In this document: positions 12,244-21,128 of the stretch, piece by piece
Position numbering within the stretch: the first letter of the stretch is position 1
How the letters are laid out: every line of letters starts with the position of its first letter
NCBI GenBank assembly: GCA_014654535.1
Contig: BNBA01000001.1
Location: 186,001 to 250,000, forward strand
Length of the DNA stretch: 64,000 nt
Direction of reading: 5' to 3'
Origin: Xanthomonas boreopolis
GTDB lineage: Bacteria; Pseudomonadota; Gammaproteobacteria; Xanthomonadales; Xanthomonadaceae
The notes under the pieces: generated by a model
The model's input: only the letters and a program-made list of their open reading frames with translations
What the model was told of the DNA's origin: nothing
Databases searched by the model: none
Program-made: the position numbers and the translations under genes

Positions 12244-12876
12244 CTATGGATTGGAGGCGGCCAGGAACCCCGCCTCGGCGAAACGGATGAGCTCGCGCGC
12301 CGCGTGGGCGCGGTGTTCGGCCTCGCTGACGCCGGCAGGACGCTTGATCAGGCCGAAGTCGGCCATCGCGTAGGTCAGCGCGCCGGCCAGGAAGTCCAGG
12401 CGCCAGTACAGCTCCTCCTTGCTCAGGCCCGGCACGCAGGCGGCGATCGCCTTGGCGAACTCCCGCAGCACGTGGCCGTAGTGGTCGGAGAGGAACTTGC
12501 GCAGGTTGTCGTTCTTCTCGGCATAGGCGCGCGCGATCACGCGCACGAACGCGCCGCCACTGTGGCCTTCCTGCGCCATGGCCAGGGCGGGTTCGACGAA
12601 GGCGGCCAGCACCGCGCCCAGGTCGCCCGGGCGGTCGCGGCGGGCCGCTTCCAGCTGGCTGAGCCGGGCGGCGGTCATCTCGTCCATGCGCCGGCGGAAC
12701 ACCTCGTTGACCAGGTTCTCCTTGGAGCCGAAGTGGTAGTTGACCGCGGCGATGTTGACGTCCGCATGGCTGGTCACCTGGCGCAGCGAGGTGCCGGCGA
12801 AACCGTGCTGGGCGAACAGCTCCTCGGCGGCGCCGAGGATCCGGTCCTTGGTCGAGAAATGGGCGGGCTTGGCCAT
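12244..12876 (-). CDS. TetR-family regulator of fatty-acid degradation
   Basis: 210 residues from the ATG at 12876. The N-terminal helix-turn-helix reads RILGAAEELFAQHGFAG through NIAAVNYHFGSKENLVNEVF (about residues 10-55). The C-terminal ligand-binding domain is typical in size. It is the first gene of a unit with the beta-oxidation enzymes, and a 7+4+7 palindrome lies 17 nt upstream of its start, so autoregulation together with fadBA, with long-chain acyl-CoA as likely inducer, is a reasonable inference by analogy with PsrA of Pseudomonas. Confidence 0.85.
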   Translation of the reverse strand: MAKPAHFSTKDRILGAAEELFAQHGFAGTSLRQVTSHADVNIAAVNYHFGSKENLVNEVFRRRMDEMTAARLSQLEAARRDRPGDLGAVLAAFVEPALAMAQEGHSGGAFVRVIARAYAEKNDNLRKFLSDHYGHVLREFAKAIAACVPGLSKEELYWRLDFLAGALTYAMADFGLIKRPAGVSEAEHRAHAARELIRFAEAGFLAASNP

Positions 12877-12892
12877 TGAAACGGACGACTGA

Positions 12893-12910
12893 ATCAAACG
12901 ATTGTTTGAT
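12893..12910. promoter_or_regulatory. PsrA/FadR-like operator palindrome
   Basis: ATCAAAC-GATT-GTTTGAT, perfect 7-bp arms around 4 bp. The core CAAAC-N4-GTTTG is like the PsrA site of Pseudomonas (GAAAC-N4-GTTTC). On the minus strand a possible -10 (TAAGAT, 12914-12909) abuts it, so bound repressor would block the TetR-fadB-fadA promoter. Confidence 0.75.
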
Positions 12911-12990
12911 CTTACGCCTGTCCGGAGCCCCCGGCATTTTGCAATGCAACATGATTCAGCCAAGGGCGTGCAAAGCCTTGCCGGGCACGA

Positions 12991-12996
12991 TAGAAT
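12991..12996 (+). promoter_or_regulatory. Possible -10 element upstream of the ndk leader
   Basis: TAGAAT with no good -35 at the usual spacing. A start near 13003 would give a transcript of about 44 nt ending at the terminator at 13022-13046. Placement is tentative. Confidence 0.35.
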
Positions 12997-13021
12997 TCGC
13001 GCCTCGCAAAGTTAGGCTAAG

Positions 13022-13046
13022 CCCGCGTTTTGACGCGGGTTTTTTT
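13022..13046 (+). terminator. Intrinsic terminator within the ndk upstream region
   Basis: CCCGCG (13022-13027), loop TTTTGA, CGCGGG (13034-13039), then seven T residues. It works only for plus-strand transcripts, yet the upstream gene is on the minus strand. It must therefore end a short transcript from inside the spacer or attenuate ndk. A second promoter (TTGACG 13030-13035, 16 nt, extended -10 TAACCT 13052-13057) overlaps its right arm and could drive ndk itself. Confidence 0.75.
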
Positions 13047-13096
13047 CATGTTAACCTCGGGCCTTTCAAGTGGCCCGCCCAACGGAGATCTTTTCC

Positions 13097-13522
13097 ATGG
13101 CGCTGGAGCGCACCCTTTCGATCATCAAGCCGGACGCCGTCGCCAAGAACGTCATCGGCGAAATCTACAGCCGCTTCGAGAAGGCCGGCCTGAAGGTCGT
13201 GGCCGCCAAGTACAAGCAGCTGTCGCGCCGCGAGGCCGAGGGCTTCTACGCGGTGCACCGCGAGCGCCCGTTCTTCAACGCGCTGGTCGAATTCATGATC
13301 TCCGGCCCGGTGATGATCCAGGTGCTGGAAGGCGAGAACGCCGTGGCCGCCCATCGCGAGCTGCTGGGCGCCACCAATCCGAAGGAAGCCAAGCCGGGCA
13401 CGATCCGCGCCGACTTCGCCGAGTCGATCGACGCCAATGCGGCGCACGGTTCCGACTCGGTCGAGAACGCCGCGGTCGAGGTGGCCTACTTCTTCGCCGC
13501 CACGGAAGTGGTTTCGCGCTGA
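13097..13522 (+). CDS. ndk: Nucleoside diphosphate kinase
   Basis: Transfers the terminal phosphate between nucleoside triphosphates and diphosphates through a phosphohistidine. 141 residues from the ATG at 13097 (GGAGA at 13084), the family length. The N-terminus [15 protein letters not shown] is diagnostic and the catalytic His117 lies in NAAHGSDS. An in-frame upstream start at 13070 has no ribosome site. rlmN follows after 12 nt. Confidence 0.97.
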   Translation: MALERTLSIIKPDAVAKNVIGEIYSRFEKAGLKVVAAKYKQLSRREAEGFYAVHRERPFFNALVEFMISGPVMIQVLEGENAVAAHRELLGATNPKEAKPGTIRADFAESIDANAAHGSDSVENAAVEVAYFFAATEVVSR

Positions 13523-13534
13523 GGTCGCGTTGAC

Positions 13535-14746
13535 GTGAACGAGATCGTGTCGATTCCTGGCGTGACGACCACCGGCGAGCCCGTCGCCGGCGCGCCGGCG
13601 CGCAAGCAGAACCTGCTCGATCTCGATCGCGCCGGGCTGGAGCGCTTCTTCGAGGAGACCCTCGGCGAGAAGCGCTACCGCGCCCACCAGGTGATGAAGT
13701 GGATCCACCACCGCTACGTCACCGAGTTCGACCGGATGACCGACCTCGGCAAGGCCCTGCGCGCCAAGCTGGAGCGGCACGCCGAGGTCGTCGTCCCCAA
13801 CGTCGTGTTCGACAAGCCCTCCGCCGACGGCACCCACAAGTGGCTGCTGGCGATGGGCGCGGATGGCAAGAACGCCATCGAGACCGTGTACATCCCGGAC
13901 AAGGGCAGGGGCACGCTGTGCGTGTCCTCGCAGGTCGGCTGCGGGCTGAACTGCACGTTCTGCTCGACCGCGACCCAGGGCTTCAACCGCAACCTGACCA
14001 CCGCCGAGATCATCGGCCAGGTCTGGGTGGCCGCGCGCCACCTCGGCAACGTGCCGCACCAGCAGCGCCGCCTCACCAACGTGGTGATGATGGGCATGGG
14101 CGAGCCGCTGATGAACTTCGACAACGTCGTGCGCGCGATGAGCATCATGCGCGACGACCTCGGTTACGGCCTGGCCAACAAGCGCGTGACCCTGTCGACG
14201 TCCGGCCTGGTGCCGATGATCGACCGCCTCTCCGCCGAGAGCGACGTCTCGCTGGCGGTGTCGCTGCACGCGCCGAACGACGAACTGCGCGAGACCCTGG
14301 TCCCGCTCAACAGGAAATACCCGATCGCCGAGCTGATGGCCTCGTGCGTGCGCTACCTGCGCAGCAGCCACAAGCGCGAATCGGTGACCTTCGAATACAC
14401 CCTGATGAAGGGGATCAACGACCAGCCCGAACACGCCCGCCAACTGGCCCGGCTGATGCGCCAGTTCGAGAACGCGGTGCAGGCCAAGGACTCGGCCAAG
14501 GTCAACCTGATCCCGTTCAACCCGTTCCCCGGCACGCGCTACGAGCGCTCCGGGGAAGCCGAGATCCGCGCGTTCCAGAAGATCCTGCTGGACGCGCAGG
14601 TCCTGACGATGGTGCGCCGGACCCGCGGCGACGACATCGATGCCGCCTGCGGCCAGCTGAAGGGGCAGGTCATGGACCGCACCCGCCGGCAGGCCGAGTT
14701 CCGCCGTTCGCTGGAAGGCCAGGCCAGTCGAGATGCCGCGGCGTGA
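13535..14746 (+). CDS. rlmN: 23S rRNA/tRNA (adenine-C2) methyltransferase RlmN
   Basis: Radical-SAM enzyme that methylates A2503 of 23S rRNA and A37 of some tRNAs. 403 residues from a GTG start, with GAGG about 10 nt upstream. The iron-sulfur cluster Cys are C136, C140 and C143 in [20 protein letters not shown] is the SAM-binding strand, and the acceptor Cys of the family lies in IDAACGQL. The last 14 nt overlap the pilF gene, so the two are translationally linked. Confidence 0.96.
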   Translation: MNEIVSIPGVTTTGEPVAGAPARKQNLLDLDRAGLERFFEETLGEKRYRAHQVMKWIHHRYVTEFDRMTDLGKALRAKLERHAEVVVPNVVFDKPSADGTHKWLLAMGADGKNAIETVYIPDKGRGTLCVSSQVGCGLNCTFCSTATQGFNRNLTTAEIIGQVWVAARHLGNVPHQQRRLTNVVMMGMGEPLMNFDNVVRAMSIMRDDLGYGLANKRVTLSTSGLVPMIDRLSAESDVSLAVSLHAPNDELRETLVPLNRKYPIAELMASCVRYLRSSHKRESVTFEYTLMKGINDQPEHARQLARLMRQFENAVQAKDSAKVNLIPFNPFPGTRYERSGEAEIRAFQKILLDAQVLTMVRRTRGDDIDAACGQLKGQVMDRTRRQAEFRRSLEGQASRDAAA

Positions 14747-15542
14747 CGTTGCGCTCGCTCTGATCCTCCTGGCCGCAGCGCTTTGCGCCGGTTGCGGCAC
14801 CGCCTCGCGCAACGGCAAACCCGGCAAGGTCAGGAACGTCGAACAGGTCGCGCCGCGCTACGACCTGCGCGACAGCGCCGAGACCCGCAACCGGATCGCC
14901 CTGCAGGAAAGGCTGGGCCTGGCCGTCAACCGCCTGCAGACCGGCGAGTACGACGATGCCGAGAGGCTGGCCCGGGACGTGCTGAAGCGTGACCCGAAGT
15001 CGGTGGACGCCTATACCGTGCTGGCGGTCGTCGCCAGCCAGCGCGGCGACGGGCAGGCCGCCGGGGATTACTATCGCAAGACCACGGAGCTGGCCCCCGG
15101 GCAGGGGGACGTGCTCAACAACTACGGGGCCTGGCTGTGCGCCAACGGCTATCCGGCCGAGGCGCTGGTGTGGTTCGATCGCGCGATGTCCGACCCGCGC
15201 TACGGCAGTCCGGCCTCGGCCCTGGCCAATGCCGGGGGCTGTGCGTTGCAGGCGGGGCAGAACGAACGCGCCCTGCGCGACCTGCGCAGGGCGCTGGAAC
15301 TGGACCCGGCCAACGCCTATGCGCTGGAGTCGATGGCCCGCAACGAATATGCGCACGGTCGCTATTTCGAAGCCCGGGCATTCTCCGAGCGCAGGCTGGC
15401 GGCTGCGCCGGCCACGGTTTCCGTGTTACAACTGGCTATTCAGATTGAAATGGGGCTTGGCGACAAGGTAGCTGCCGGCCGGTACCAACAGCGGTTGGGC
15501 AAGGAGTTTCCTGAAACAGCAGCCGCGCATCCGGGGGGCTAA
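14733..15542 (+). CDS. pilF: Type IV pilus biogenesis/stability lipoprotein PilF/PilW
   Basis: Outer-membrane lipoprotein pilotin that localises and assembles the PilQ secretin. 269 residues; signal peptide with lipobox LCAGC, so the mature protein starts at Cys20 or Cys21. Tetratricopeptide repeats fill residues 50-230 (for example [40 protein letters not shown]). Overlaps the end of rlmN and is followed 6 nt later by the rodZ-like gene, the standard order in gammaproteobacteria. Confidence 0.93.
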   Translation: MPRRDVALALILLAAALCAGCGTASRNGKPGKVRNVEQVAPRYDLRDSAETRNRIALQERLGLAVNRLQTGEYDDAERLARDVLKRDPKSVDAYTVLAVVASQRGDGQAAGDYYRKTTELAPGQGDVLNNYGAWLCANGYPAEALVWFDRAMSDPRYGSPASALANAGGCALQAGQNERALRDLRRALELDPANAYALESMARNEYAHGRYFEARAFSERRLAAAPATVSVLQLAIQIEMGLGDKVAAGRYQQRLGKEFPETAAAHPGG

Positions 15543-15548
15543 AGCGTT

Positions 15549-16391
15549 GTGATCAGCGATTCCAATCCAAACCCTTTCGAGAACCAGAAGGGATGCGGAC
15601 AATGCCTTCGCGAGGCGCGCGAACGCGCGGGCCTGACGCTCGAAGGCGCGGCGGCGCAGCTGCGCATGCCGATCCAGGTCGTGCGGGCCCTGGAGCAGGA
15701 GGATTGGCAGAAGCTCGGCGCGCCGGTGTTCGTGCGCGGGCAGCTGCGCAGTTACGCCCGGCTGCTCAAGGTGGACCTGGAGCCGCTCCTCGAGGCCGCG
15801 CCGATCGCCCCGGTCGAGCCGGTGAAGCTGGTCAGCCATACCCATACCCCGAAGATGCGACGGGTGCTGGAAAGCACCGCGAGGCGAGCGGTGTACGTGG
15901 TCATGACCGGCGTCCTGGCCATCCCGGTCTGGTACGCCACGCGCAGCCATTTCGACGGGCGCGCCCCGAGCACCGCCTCGCTGGACGAGGTGCCGCCGGA
16001 GGCCGCCGCTCCCGCGCCGCCGGACGGAAGCGCCGCGCCGGCGCCCGCTGCCGAGGCCAGGAAGCCGGTGGCGACCCCGTACATCGCCTCGATGGCCCCG
16101 GTCCCGCGGCCGGAGCCGGCGCACGACGAGGGCCTGACCCTGCAGTTCAATGGCGACAGCTGGGTGCAGATCTCCGCGCCGGACGGCAGCATCGTCGAGA
16201 AGGCGTTGGTCAAGGCCGGCGAACAGCGCCAGTACGCGGCGGGGCAGGTCGCGCGCGTGGTCCTGGGCAATGCGTCCGCGGTCGAGGTTCAGCAAGCAGG
16301 CAGTATCGTCGACGTGAAGCCGTTCCAGCGAGCCAACGTGGCCCGTTTTGCGGTATCCTCCGACGGCTCCGTGGTACCGGCTTCAGAGTAG
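15549..16391 (+). CDS. rodZ: RodZ-like cell-shape protein
   Basis: Bitopic membrane protein linking MreB filaments to the cell-wall synthesis complex. 280 residues from a GTG start. An Xre/Cro-type helix-turn-helix (LREARERAGLTLEGAAAQLR, residues about 20-85) is followed by a basic stretch, one membrane segment (VYVVMTGVLAIPVWYA, about 115-130), an Ala/Pro-rich linker and a C-terminal DUF4115 beta domain (LTLQFNGDSWVQISAPDGS). An N-terminal CGQC motif at about residues 16-19 is unusual but common in close relatives as far as I can judge. Confidence 0.87.
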   Translation: MISDSNPNPFENQKGCGQCLREARERAGLTLEGAAAQLRMPIQVVRALEQEDWQKLGAPVFVRGQLRSYARLLKVDLEPLLEAAPIAPVEPVKLVSHTHTPKMRRVLESTARRAVYVVMTGVLAIPVWYATRSHFDGRAPSTASLDEVPPEAAAPAPPDGSAAPAPAAEARKPVATPYIASMAPVPRPEPAHDEGLTLQFNGDSWVQISAPDGSIVEKALVKAGEQRQYAAGQVARVVLGNASAVEVQQAGSIVDVKPFQRANVARFAVSSDGSVVPASE

Positions 16392-16465
16392 GTCGGACTG
16401 CGGTTTTTCGTTTCTCCCTTTTGGTTTGATGCTTCGCGTCCCGTGATGGCGAAGCGAGAGTACGC

Positions 16466-17104
16466 ATGGCGATCGACGAGTTGCTGGACGAACACGAACA
16501 GGGCGAACGCGTCCGTTCGTGGCTAAGGAAGAACGGCGTGGCCCTGCTGGGCGGCGTCGCGGCGGGATTGGCCCTGATCCTGGGCGGGCAGTGGTGGAGC
16601 AAGCATCGCACCGATGCGCTTGCCCAGGCGCATGCCCAGTACGAGGCCGTGGTGAAGAGCATCGAGGCCAAGGACCTCGACAAGGCCGGCAAGGACATGG
16701 CCGCGCTGGCGTCCGGCCAATCCGGGATCTACGGCGAACTCGCCGCGCTCCGGCTGGCCAAGGCCCAGGTCGATGCCGGCAAGACCGAAGACGCCATCCA
16801 GGTGCTGCGCAACGTGCAGTCCGACGACCAGTTCAAGCTGATCGTGGACCAGCGCCTGGCCCGCCTGCTGATCGAAACCGGCAAGGCCGCCGAGGCGCAG
16901 GCGCTGCTGGCTTCCGCGAACGACGGCATCAGCCTCGAGATCCGCGCCGATGCCGCGGTGGCCCAGAACAAGCGCGACGAGGCCCGCGACCTGTACACCA
17001 AGGCCCTGGTCCTGGTGGACGTGGCCTCGCCGCAGCGCCGCCTGCTCGAGACCAAGCTGGCCGACGTGGGCGGTACCGTGCCCGATCCGGCCCAACCGAT
17101 TTGA
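16466..17104 (+). CDS. yfgM: YfgM-family tetratricopeptide membrane protein
   Basis: 212 residues: short cytosolic N-terminus ([19 protein letters not shown]), one membrane helix ([18 protein letters not shown], about 27-45) and a periplasmic tetratricopeptide domain. E. coli YfgM is an ancillary SecYEG-associated protein that works with PpiD. Position directly upstream of bamB is the conserved one. A 7-bp hairpin (GCTTCGC 16431-16437 with GCGAAGC 16449-16455) lies just before the start codon. Confidence 0.9.
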   Translation: MAIDELLDEHEQGERVRSWLRKNGVALLGGVAAGLALILGGQWWSKHRTDALAQAHAQYEAVVKSIEAKDLDKAGKDMAALASGQSGIYGELAALRLAKAQVDAGKTEDAIQVLRNVQSDDQFKLIVDQRLARLLIETGKAAEAQALLASANDGISLEIRADAAVAQNKRDEARDLYTKALVLVDVASPQRRLLETKLADVGGTVPDPAQPI

Positions 17105-17118
17105 TGAAGCAGGTGGCC

Positions 17119-18459
17119 ATGTTCAGACGTATTGCAATCATCGCCCTGATGGGCACCGCGCTGGCCGGCTGCAGCACCATGAAGGGCTGGTTCGCCGGCA
17201 AGGACGCGGCCGCCAAGAAGGCGCAGGAGCCTGCCGAACTGGTGAAGTTCGAGCCGACCGTCAAGGTCGACAAGATCTGGTCCACCGGCGTGGGCAAGGG
17301 CGAGGAACGTCGCGGCGTGCGCCAGCGCCCCGTGGTCGCCGACGGCCGCGTGTACGCGGCGGCGACGTCGGGTTCGATCTATGCGCTGGACCTGCAGACC
17401 GGCAAGAAGATCTGGGAGTACGAGGCCAAGAAGGAGCGCAAGGAGCGCCTCAAGGCCGAGGACGATGTCCCCAGCCAGGTCGAGAGCGAATCCAAGGAAG
17501 GCCTGTCCAAGGAAGAGAAGGCCTCCCGCAAGGAGCGCCTGCGCAACGAGAAGCAGCAGCGCAAGGAGCGCAAGGCGCTGGCCAAGAAGCGCCCGCTGCC
17601 GCGCTTCGCCGGCGGCCCCGGCGTGGGCGACGGCCTGGTCGTCGTGGGCTCGCTGGAAGGCGACGTGATCGCCCTCGATGCCGCCAACGGCACCGAGAAG
17701 TGGCGCGCCAAGGTTCCCAACGAAGTGATCACCGCTCCGGCCGTCGCGCAGAACCTCGTGTTCGTGCGCAGCAACGACGGGCGCGTCACCGCGTTCGACG
17801 CCGCCACCGGCGAACGCCGCTGGTTCCACGACCAGGAAGGCCCGACGCTGTCGGTGCGCGGCAATGCCGCGATCACCCTCGGCCCGGGCGTGCTGTTCGT
17901 CGGCAACGACGACGGCACCATCACCACCCTGGCGATGCAGGACGGCCGCCCGTTGTGGGAGCAAACCGTCGGCGTGCCGGAAGGGCGTACCGAACTCGAG
18001 CGCATGGCCGACGTCGACGGCACCCCGGTGCTGGAGGGCACGACCCTGTACGTGACCAGCTTCAAGAACGAGACGCTGGCCATCGAAGGCCCGACCGGCC
18101 GTCCGTTGTGGAGCCGCGACCATGGCGGTCCCGGCACCGTCGGCATTTCCTCCAGCCTGGTCGTGGTCGCCGACAACGCGGGCACGGTGTGGGGGCTGGA
18201 CAAGAATTCCGGTTCCGCCATGTGGTCCCAGGATGCGCTGGCCCGCCGTTCCCTGACCGGCGTGGCGATCCAGGGCGACTATGCGGTGGTGGGCGACTAC
18301 AAGGGCTACCTGCACTGGCTGAACCTGAGCGACGGCAAGCTCGCGGCCCGCGCCCGCGCCGGCCGCGACACGTTGGTCGCGCAACCGGTGGTCGCCGACG
18401 GCATACTGATCGTCCAGAACACCGATGGCGACCTGACCGCCTTCCGGCTGGCCCACTAA
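17119..18459 (+). CDS. bamB: Outer-membrane assembly lipoprotein BamB
   Basis: Lipoprotein subunit of the BAM complex that supports insertion of beta-barrel proteins. 446 residues from the ATG at 17119, which has AGGTGG at good spacing; an ATG at 17104 overlaps the previous stop but lacks a site. Lipobox LAGC. An eight-bladed PQQ-like propeller is visible ([41 protein letters not shown]). Between the first blades there is a roughly 60-residue Lys/Glu-rich insertion ([12 protein letters not shown] to [10 protein letters not shown]) absent from E. coli BamB. der begins 11 nt later. Confidence 0.94.
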   Translation: MFRRIAIIALMGTALAGCSTMKGWFAGKDAAAKKAQEPAELVKFEPTVKVDKIWSTGVGKGEERRGVRQRPVVADGRVYAAATSGSIYALDLQTGKKIWEYEAKKERKERLKAEDDVPSQVESESKEGLSKEEKASRKERLRNEKQQRKERKALAKKRPLPRFAGGPGVGDGLVVVGSLEGDVIALDAANGTEKWRAKVPNEVITAPAVAQNLVFVRSNDGRVTAFDAATGERRWFHDQEGPTLSVRGNAAITLGPGVLFVGNDDGTITTLAMQDGRPLWEQTVGVPEGRTELERMADVDGTPVLEGTTLYVTSFKNETLAIEGPTGRPLWSRDHGGPGTVGISSSLVVVADNAGTVWGLDKNSGSAMWSQDALARRSLTGVAIQGDYAVVGDYKGYLHWLNLSDGKLAARARAGRDTLVAQPVVADGILIVQNTDGDLTAFRLAH

Positions 18460-18470
18460 GGAACCGTGCG

Positions 18471-19871
18471 ATGCTGCCCCTGGTCGCCCTGGTAGGACGG
18501 CCGAATGTCGGCAAGTCCACACTATTCAACGCATTGACCCGCAGCCGTGACGCCCTGGTCCACGACCAGCCCGGCGTCACGCGCGATCGCCATTACGGCG
18601 TCTGCCGGCTCGACGAGGCCGCTCCCTTCATCGTGGTCGATACCGGCGGCATCGCCGGCGAAGAGGAAGGCCTCGCCGGCGCCACCGCGCGCCAGGCGCG
18701 TGCGGCGGCGGGCGAAGCGGACCTGGTCCTGTTCGTCGTCGATGGCCGCGAAGGCGCTTCCGCGCTGGACGACGAGATCCTGGCCTGGCTGCGCAAGCTG
18801 TCGCGGCCGACCCTGCTGGTCATCAACAAGATCGACGGCACGAACGAGGAAGCCGTGCGCGCGGAGTTCGCGCGTTATGGCTTTGCCGATGTCCTGGCGA
18901 TCTCCGCCGCGCACCGGCAGGGCATCGACGAGGTGCTCGACGAGGTGCAGGCCCGGTTGCCCGAGGAAGGGGCAGGGGAGCTGCTCGACGACGATCCCTC
19001 GCGGATGCGCGTGGCGTTCGTCGGCCGTCCCAACGTGGGCAAGTCCACCCTGGTGAACCGCCTGCTCGGCGAGGAGCGGATGATCGCTTCCGACGTGCCG
19101 GGCACCACCCGCGACTCGATCGCCGTGGACCTGGAACGCGATGGCCGCCAGTACCGCCTGATCGACACCGCCGGCCTGCGGCGCAAGTCCAAGGTCGAGG
19201 AGGCGGTCGAGAAGTTCAGCGCCTTCAAGACCCTGCAGGCGATCGAACAGTGCCAGGTCGCCGTACTGTTGCTGGACGCCAGCGAGGGCGTCACCGACCA
19301 GGATGCCACCGTGCTCGGCGCGATCCTCGATGCGGGCCGTGCGCTGGTCGTGGCGATCAACAAGTGGGACGGCTTGACCGACTACCAGCGCGAGCAGGCC
19401 GAAGACCTGCTGTCGCGCAAGCTCGGTTTCGTGAACTGGGCGGAAGCCGTGCGCATCTCGGCCAAGCACGGTTCGGGGCTGCGCGAGCTGTTCAAGGCCA
19501 TCCATCGCGCCCATGCCTCGGCGACCCGCGAGTTCAGCACGAGCGAGGTCAACAAGGCGCTGGAAATCGCCTACGAGACCAATCCGCCGCCGAGCATCCG
19601 CGGCCATGTCTCCAAGCTTCGCTACGTGCATCCCGGCGGCACCAATCCACCGACGTTCATCGTGCACGGCACGCGCCTGAAGGTCCTGCCGGAGTCGTAC
19701 AAGCGCTACCTGGAGAACTTCTTCCGCAAGCGCTTCAAACTGGTCGGCACGCCGGTGCGCTTCATGTTCCGGGAAGGCGCCAACCCGTACGAAGGCAAGA
19801 AGAACGAACTGACCGAGCGCCAGATCGCGCGCAAGCGCCGGCTGATACGGCACGTCAAACGGAGCAAGTGA
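18471..19871 (+). CDS. der: Ribosome biogenesis GTPase Der (EngA)
   Basis: Essential tandem GTPase for 50S subunit maturation. 466 residues. Two G domains each begin with GRPNVGKST (residues 9-17 and about 184-192), with DTGG/DTAG G3 motifs and NKIDG/NKWDG G4 motifs. A C-terminal KH-like domain ([17 protein letters not shown]) and a basic tail ([13 protein letters not shown]) are complete. Last gene of the operon from rlmN. Confidence 0.97.
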   Translation: MLPLVALVGRPNVGKSTLFNALTRSRDALVHDQPGVTRDRHYGVCRLDEAAPFIVVDTGGIAGEEEGLAGATARQARAAAGEADLVLFVVDGREGASALDDEILAWLRKLSRPTLLVINKIDGTNEEAVRAEFARYGFADVLAISAAHRQGIDEVLDEVQARLPEEGAGELLDDDPSRMRVAFVGRPNVGKSTLVNRLLGEERMIASDVPGTTRDSIAVDLERDGRQYRLIDTAGLRRKSKVEEAVEKFSAFKTLQAIEQCQVAVLLLDASEGVTDQDATVLGAILDAGRALVVAINKWDGLTDYQREQAEDLLSRKLGFVNWAEAVRISAKHGSGLRELFKAIHRAHASATREFSTSEVNKALEIAYETNPPPSIRGHVSKLRYVHPGGTNPPTFIVHGTRLKVLPESYKRYLENFFRKRFKLVGTPVRFMFREGANPYEGKKNELTERQIARKRRLIRHVKRSK

Positions 19872-19872
19872 A

Positions 19873-19923
19873 GCGGCCCCGGGCCTCCGGGCGCGAACCG
19901 TCGCGGGCAGGGGGCGGGGCCGC
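19873..19923. terminator. Symmetric hairpin between convergent der and fdhD
   Basis: GCGGCCCC (19873-19880) and GGGGCCGC (19916-19923) form an 8-bp stem around a GC-rich 35-nt interior. There is no T-tract on either strand. It occupies the whole spacer between two convergent genes, so a role in ending transcripts from both sides is plausible but not certain. Confidence 0.4.
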
Positions 19924-19928
19924 GTCGC

Positions 19929-20765
19929 TCACTCAGCCAGCAGGCGTTCCGGGAAGGTGTAGACGTTGTATCCGTCCTGGCGCGCGAAGCCGACCAGGCA
20001 CACGCCGGCACCGCGGGCCAGGTCGACCGCCAGTGCGGTCGGCGCCGAGACCGCCACCATGAAGCCGATGCCAGCCCTGGCGGCCTTGGTCACCATCTCG
20101 TAGCTGGCGCGGCTCGAGATCACCAGCATCCCGGCTGCCGGCGCAATGCCGGCCCGGTGCATCGCGCCGACAAGCTTGTCCAACGCATTGTGCCGGCCGA
20201 CATCCTCGCGCACGAGCACGATGTGGCCTTCGCGATCGGCCCAGGCGGCGGCATGGGTCGCGCCGCTCACCGCGTTCATCGGCTGGTGCGCTCCCAGCGT
20301 GGCCAGGGCACGCCGCAAGGCACCGACGCCGACGCCCGGACGGTCCTGCACCGGGGGCGGCGGCCGCAGCACGTCCTCCAGCAAGCGCGTGCCGCAAACC
20401 CCGCAGCCTCCGCGGCCGGGCAACAACCGCGAGGTCGCATCATCGAGCGCAGCCGCAGGGGCATCGACAGCGACCGTCATCGCCAGTTCGATGCCTTCCA
20501 ACTGCTGCCGCGTCTCCACCTGCAGCAGCTGCGATGGATGCCGGATGAGTCCTTCGCTGAGGGAAAAGCCCAGCGCGAAGTCGTCCAGATCGCAGGGAGT
20601 GGCCATCATCACTGCGAACGGGTGGCCGTTGTAGACCATCGCGACCGGAACTTCCTCGGCCACGGCGTCGACGAACTGTTGCTCCTGATCCCCGCGACGG
20701 CGCAGAACGGAACGGGGAACGCAGCCGGGTACCTGGGACTGCGCGGACTTGCTGGGCTCGGGCAT
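19929..20765 (-). CDS. fdhD: Formate dehydrogenase accessory sulfurtransferase FdhD
   Basis: Transfers sulfur from IscS to the molybdenum cofactor of formate dehydrogenases. 278 residues from the ATG at 20765, matching the E. coli length (277). A longer form from 20816 is possible but would start only about 6 nt after the likely -10. The sulfur-relay CxxC is in GGCGVCGTR; AVAEEVPVAMVYNG, DDFALGFSLSEGLI and SSRASYEMVTKAA are family signatures. No formate dehydrogenase gene is in the window; molybdopterin genes lie 35 kb away. Confidence 0.94.
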   Translation of the reverse strand: MPEPSKSAQSQVPGCVPRSVLRRRGDQEQQFVDAVAEEVPVAMVYNGHPFAVMMATPCDLDDFALGFSLSEGLIRHPSQLLQVETRQQLEGIELAMTVAVDAPAAALDDATSRLLPGRGGCGVCGTRLLEDVLRPPPPVQDRPGVGVGALRRALATLGAHQPMNAVSGATHAAAWADREGHIVLVREDVGRHNALDKLVGAMHRAGIAPAAGMLVISSRASYEMVTKAARAGIGFMVAVSAPTALAVDLARGAGVCLVGFARQDGYNVYTFPERLLAE

Positions 20766-20828
20766 GGAGCTATGTACGGATGAAGAGAACTCCAAGGGTA
20801 TAGCTTCGTAGCCCATGCCCGTACTTTA

Positions 20829-20854
20829 CATAATATACATTATGCGAAATTTCG
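20829..20854. promoter_or_regulatory. Two adjacent AT-rich palindromes upstream of fdhD
   Basis: CATAAT-ATAC-ATTATG (20829-20844) is followed directly by CGAAATTTCG (20845-20854), both perfect. On the minus strand the first contains TATTAT, a likely fdhD -10. The arrangement suggests an operator over the fdhD promoter; the regulator is unknown. Confidence 0.45.
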
Positions 20855-21128
20855 TCAGGGCCCGCGTGCGCTGGCTGTGGCTCTGGCTCACTTCTCGCCT
20901 TCCCCGGAAGTCCCCACGGAAAACGGAACTTGCCGTCCTGGTCCGGCCACCTTGTTGCGCCAAGGGCGAACAATGTCCCAACGCCTGCGCCGCTTGCAAC
21001 AAACTATTGAAGGTCACGCCCAGCCATGCGCCTCGGACGCCTGACTCGCAATGACTACTGCGGAGAAGAACTTGGACCAGAAAGCTGACAGTCTGCGCCG
21101 CGTTTCCACCGTTTCTCCTGCCCATCTC

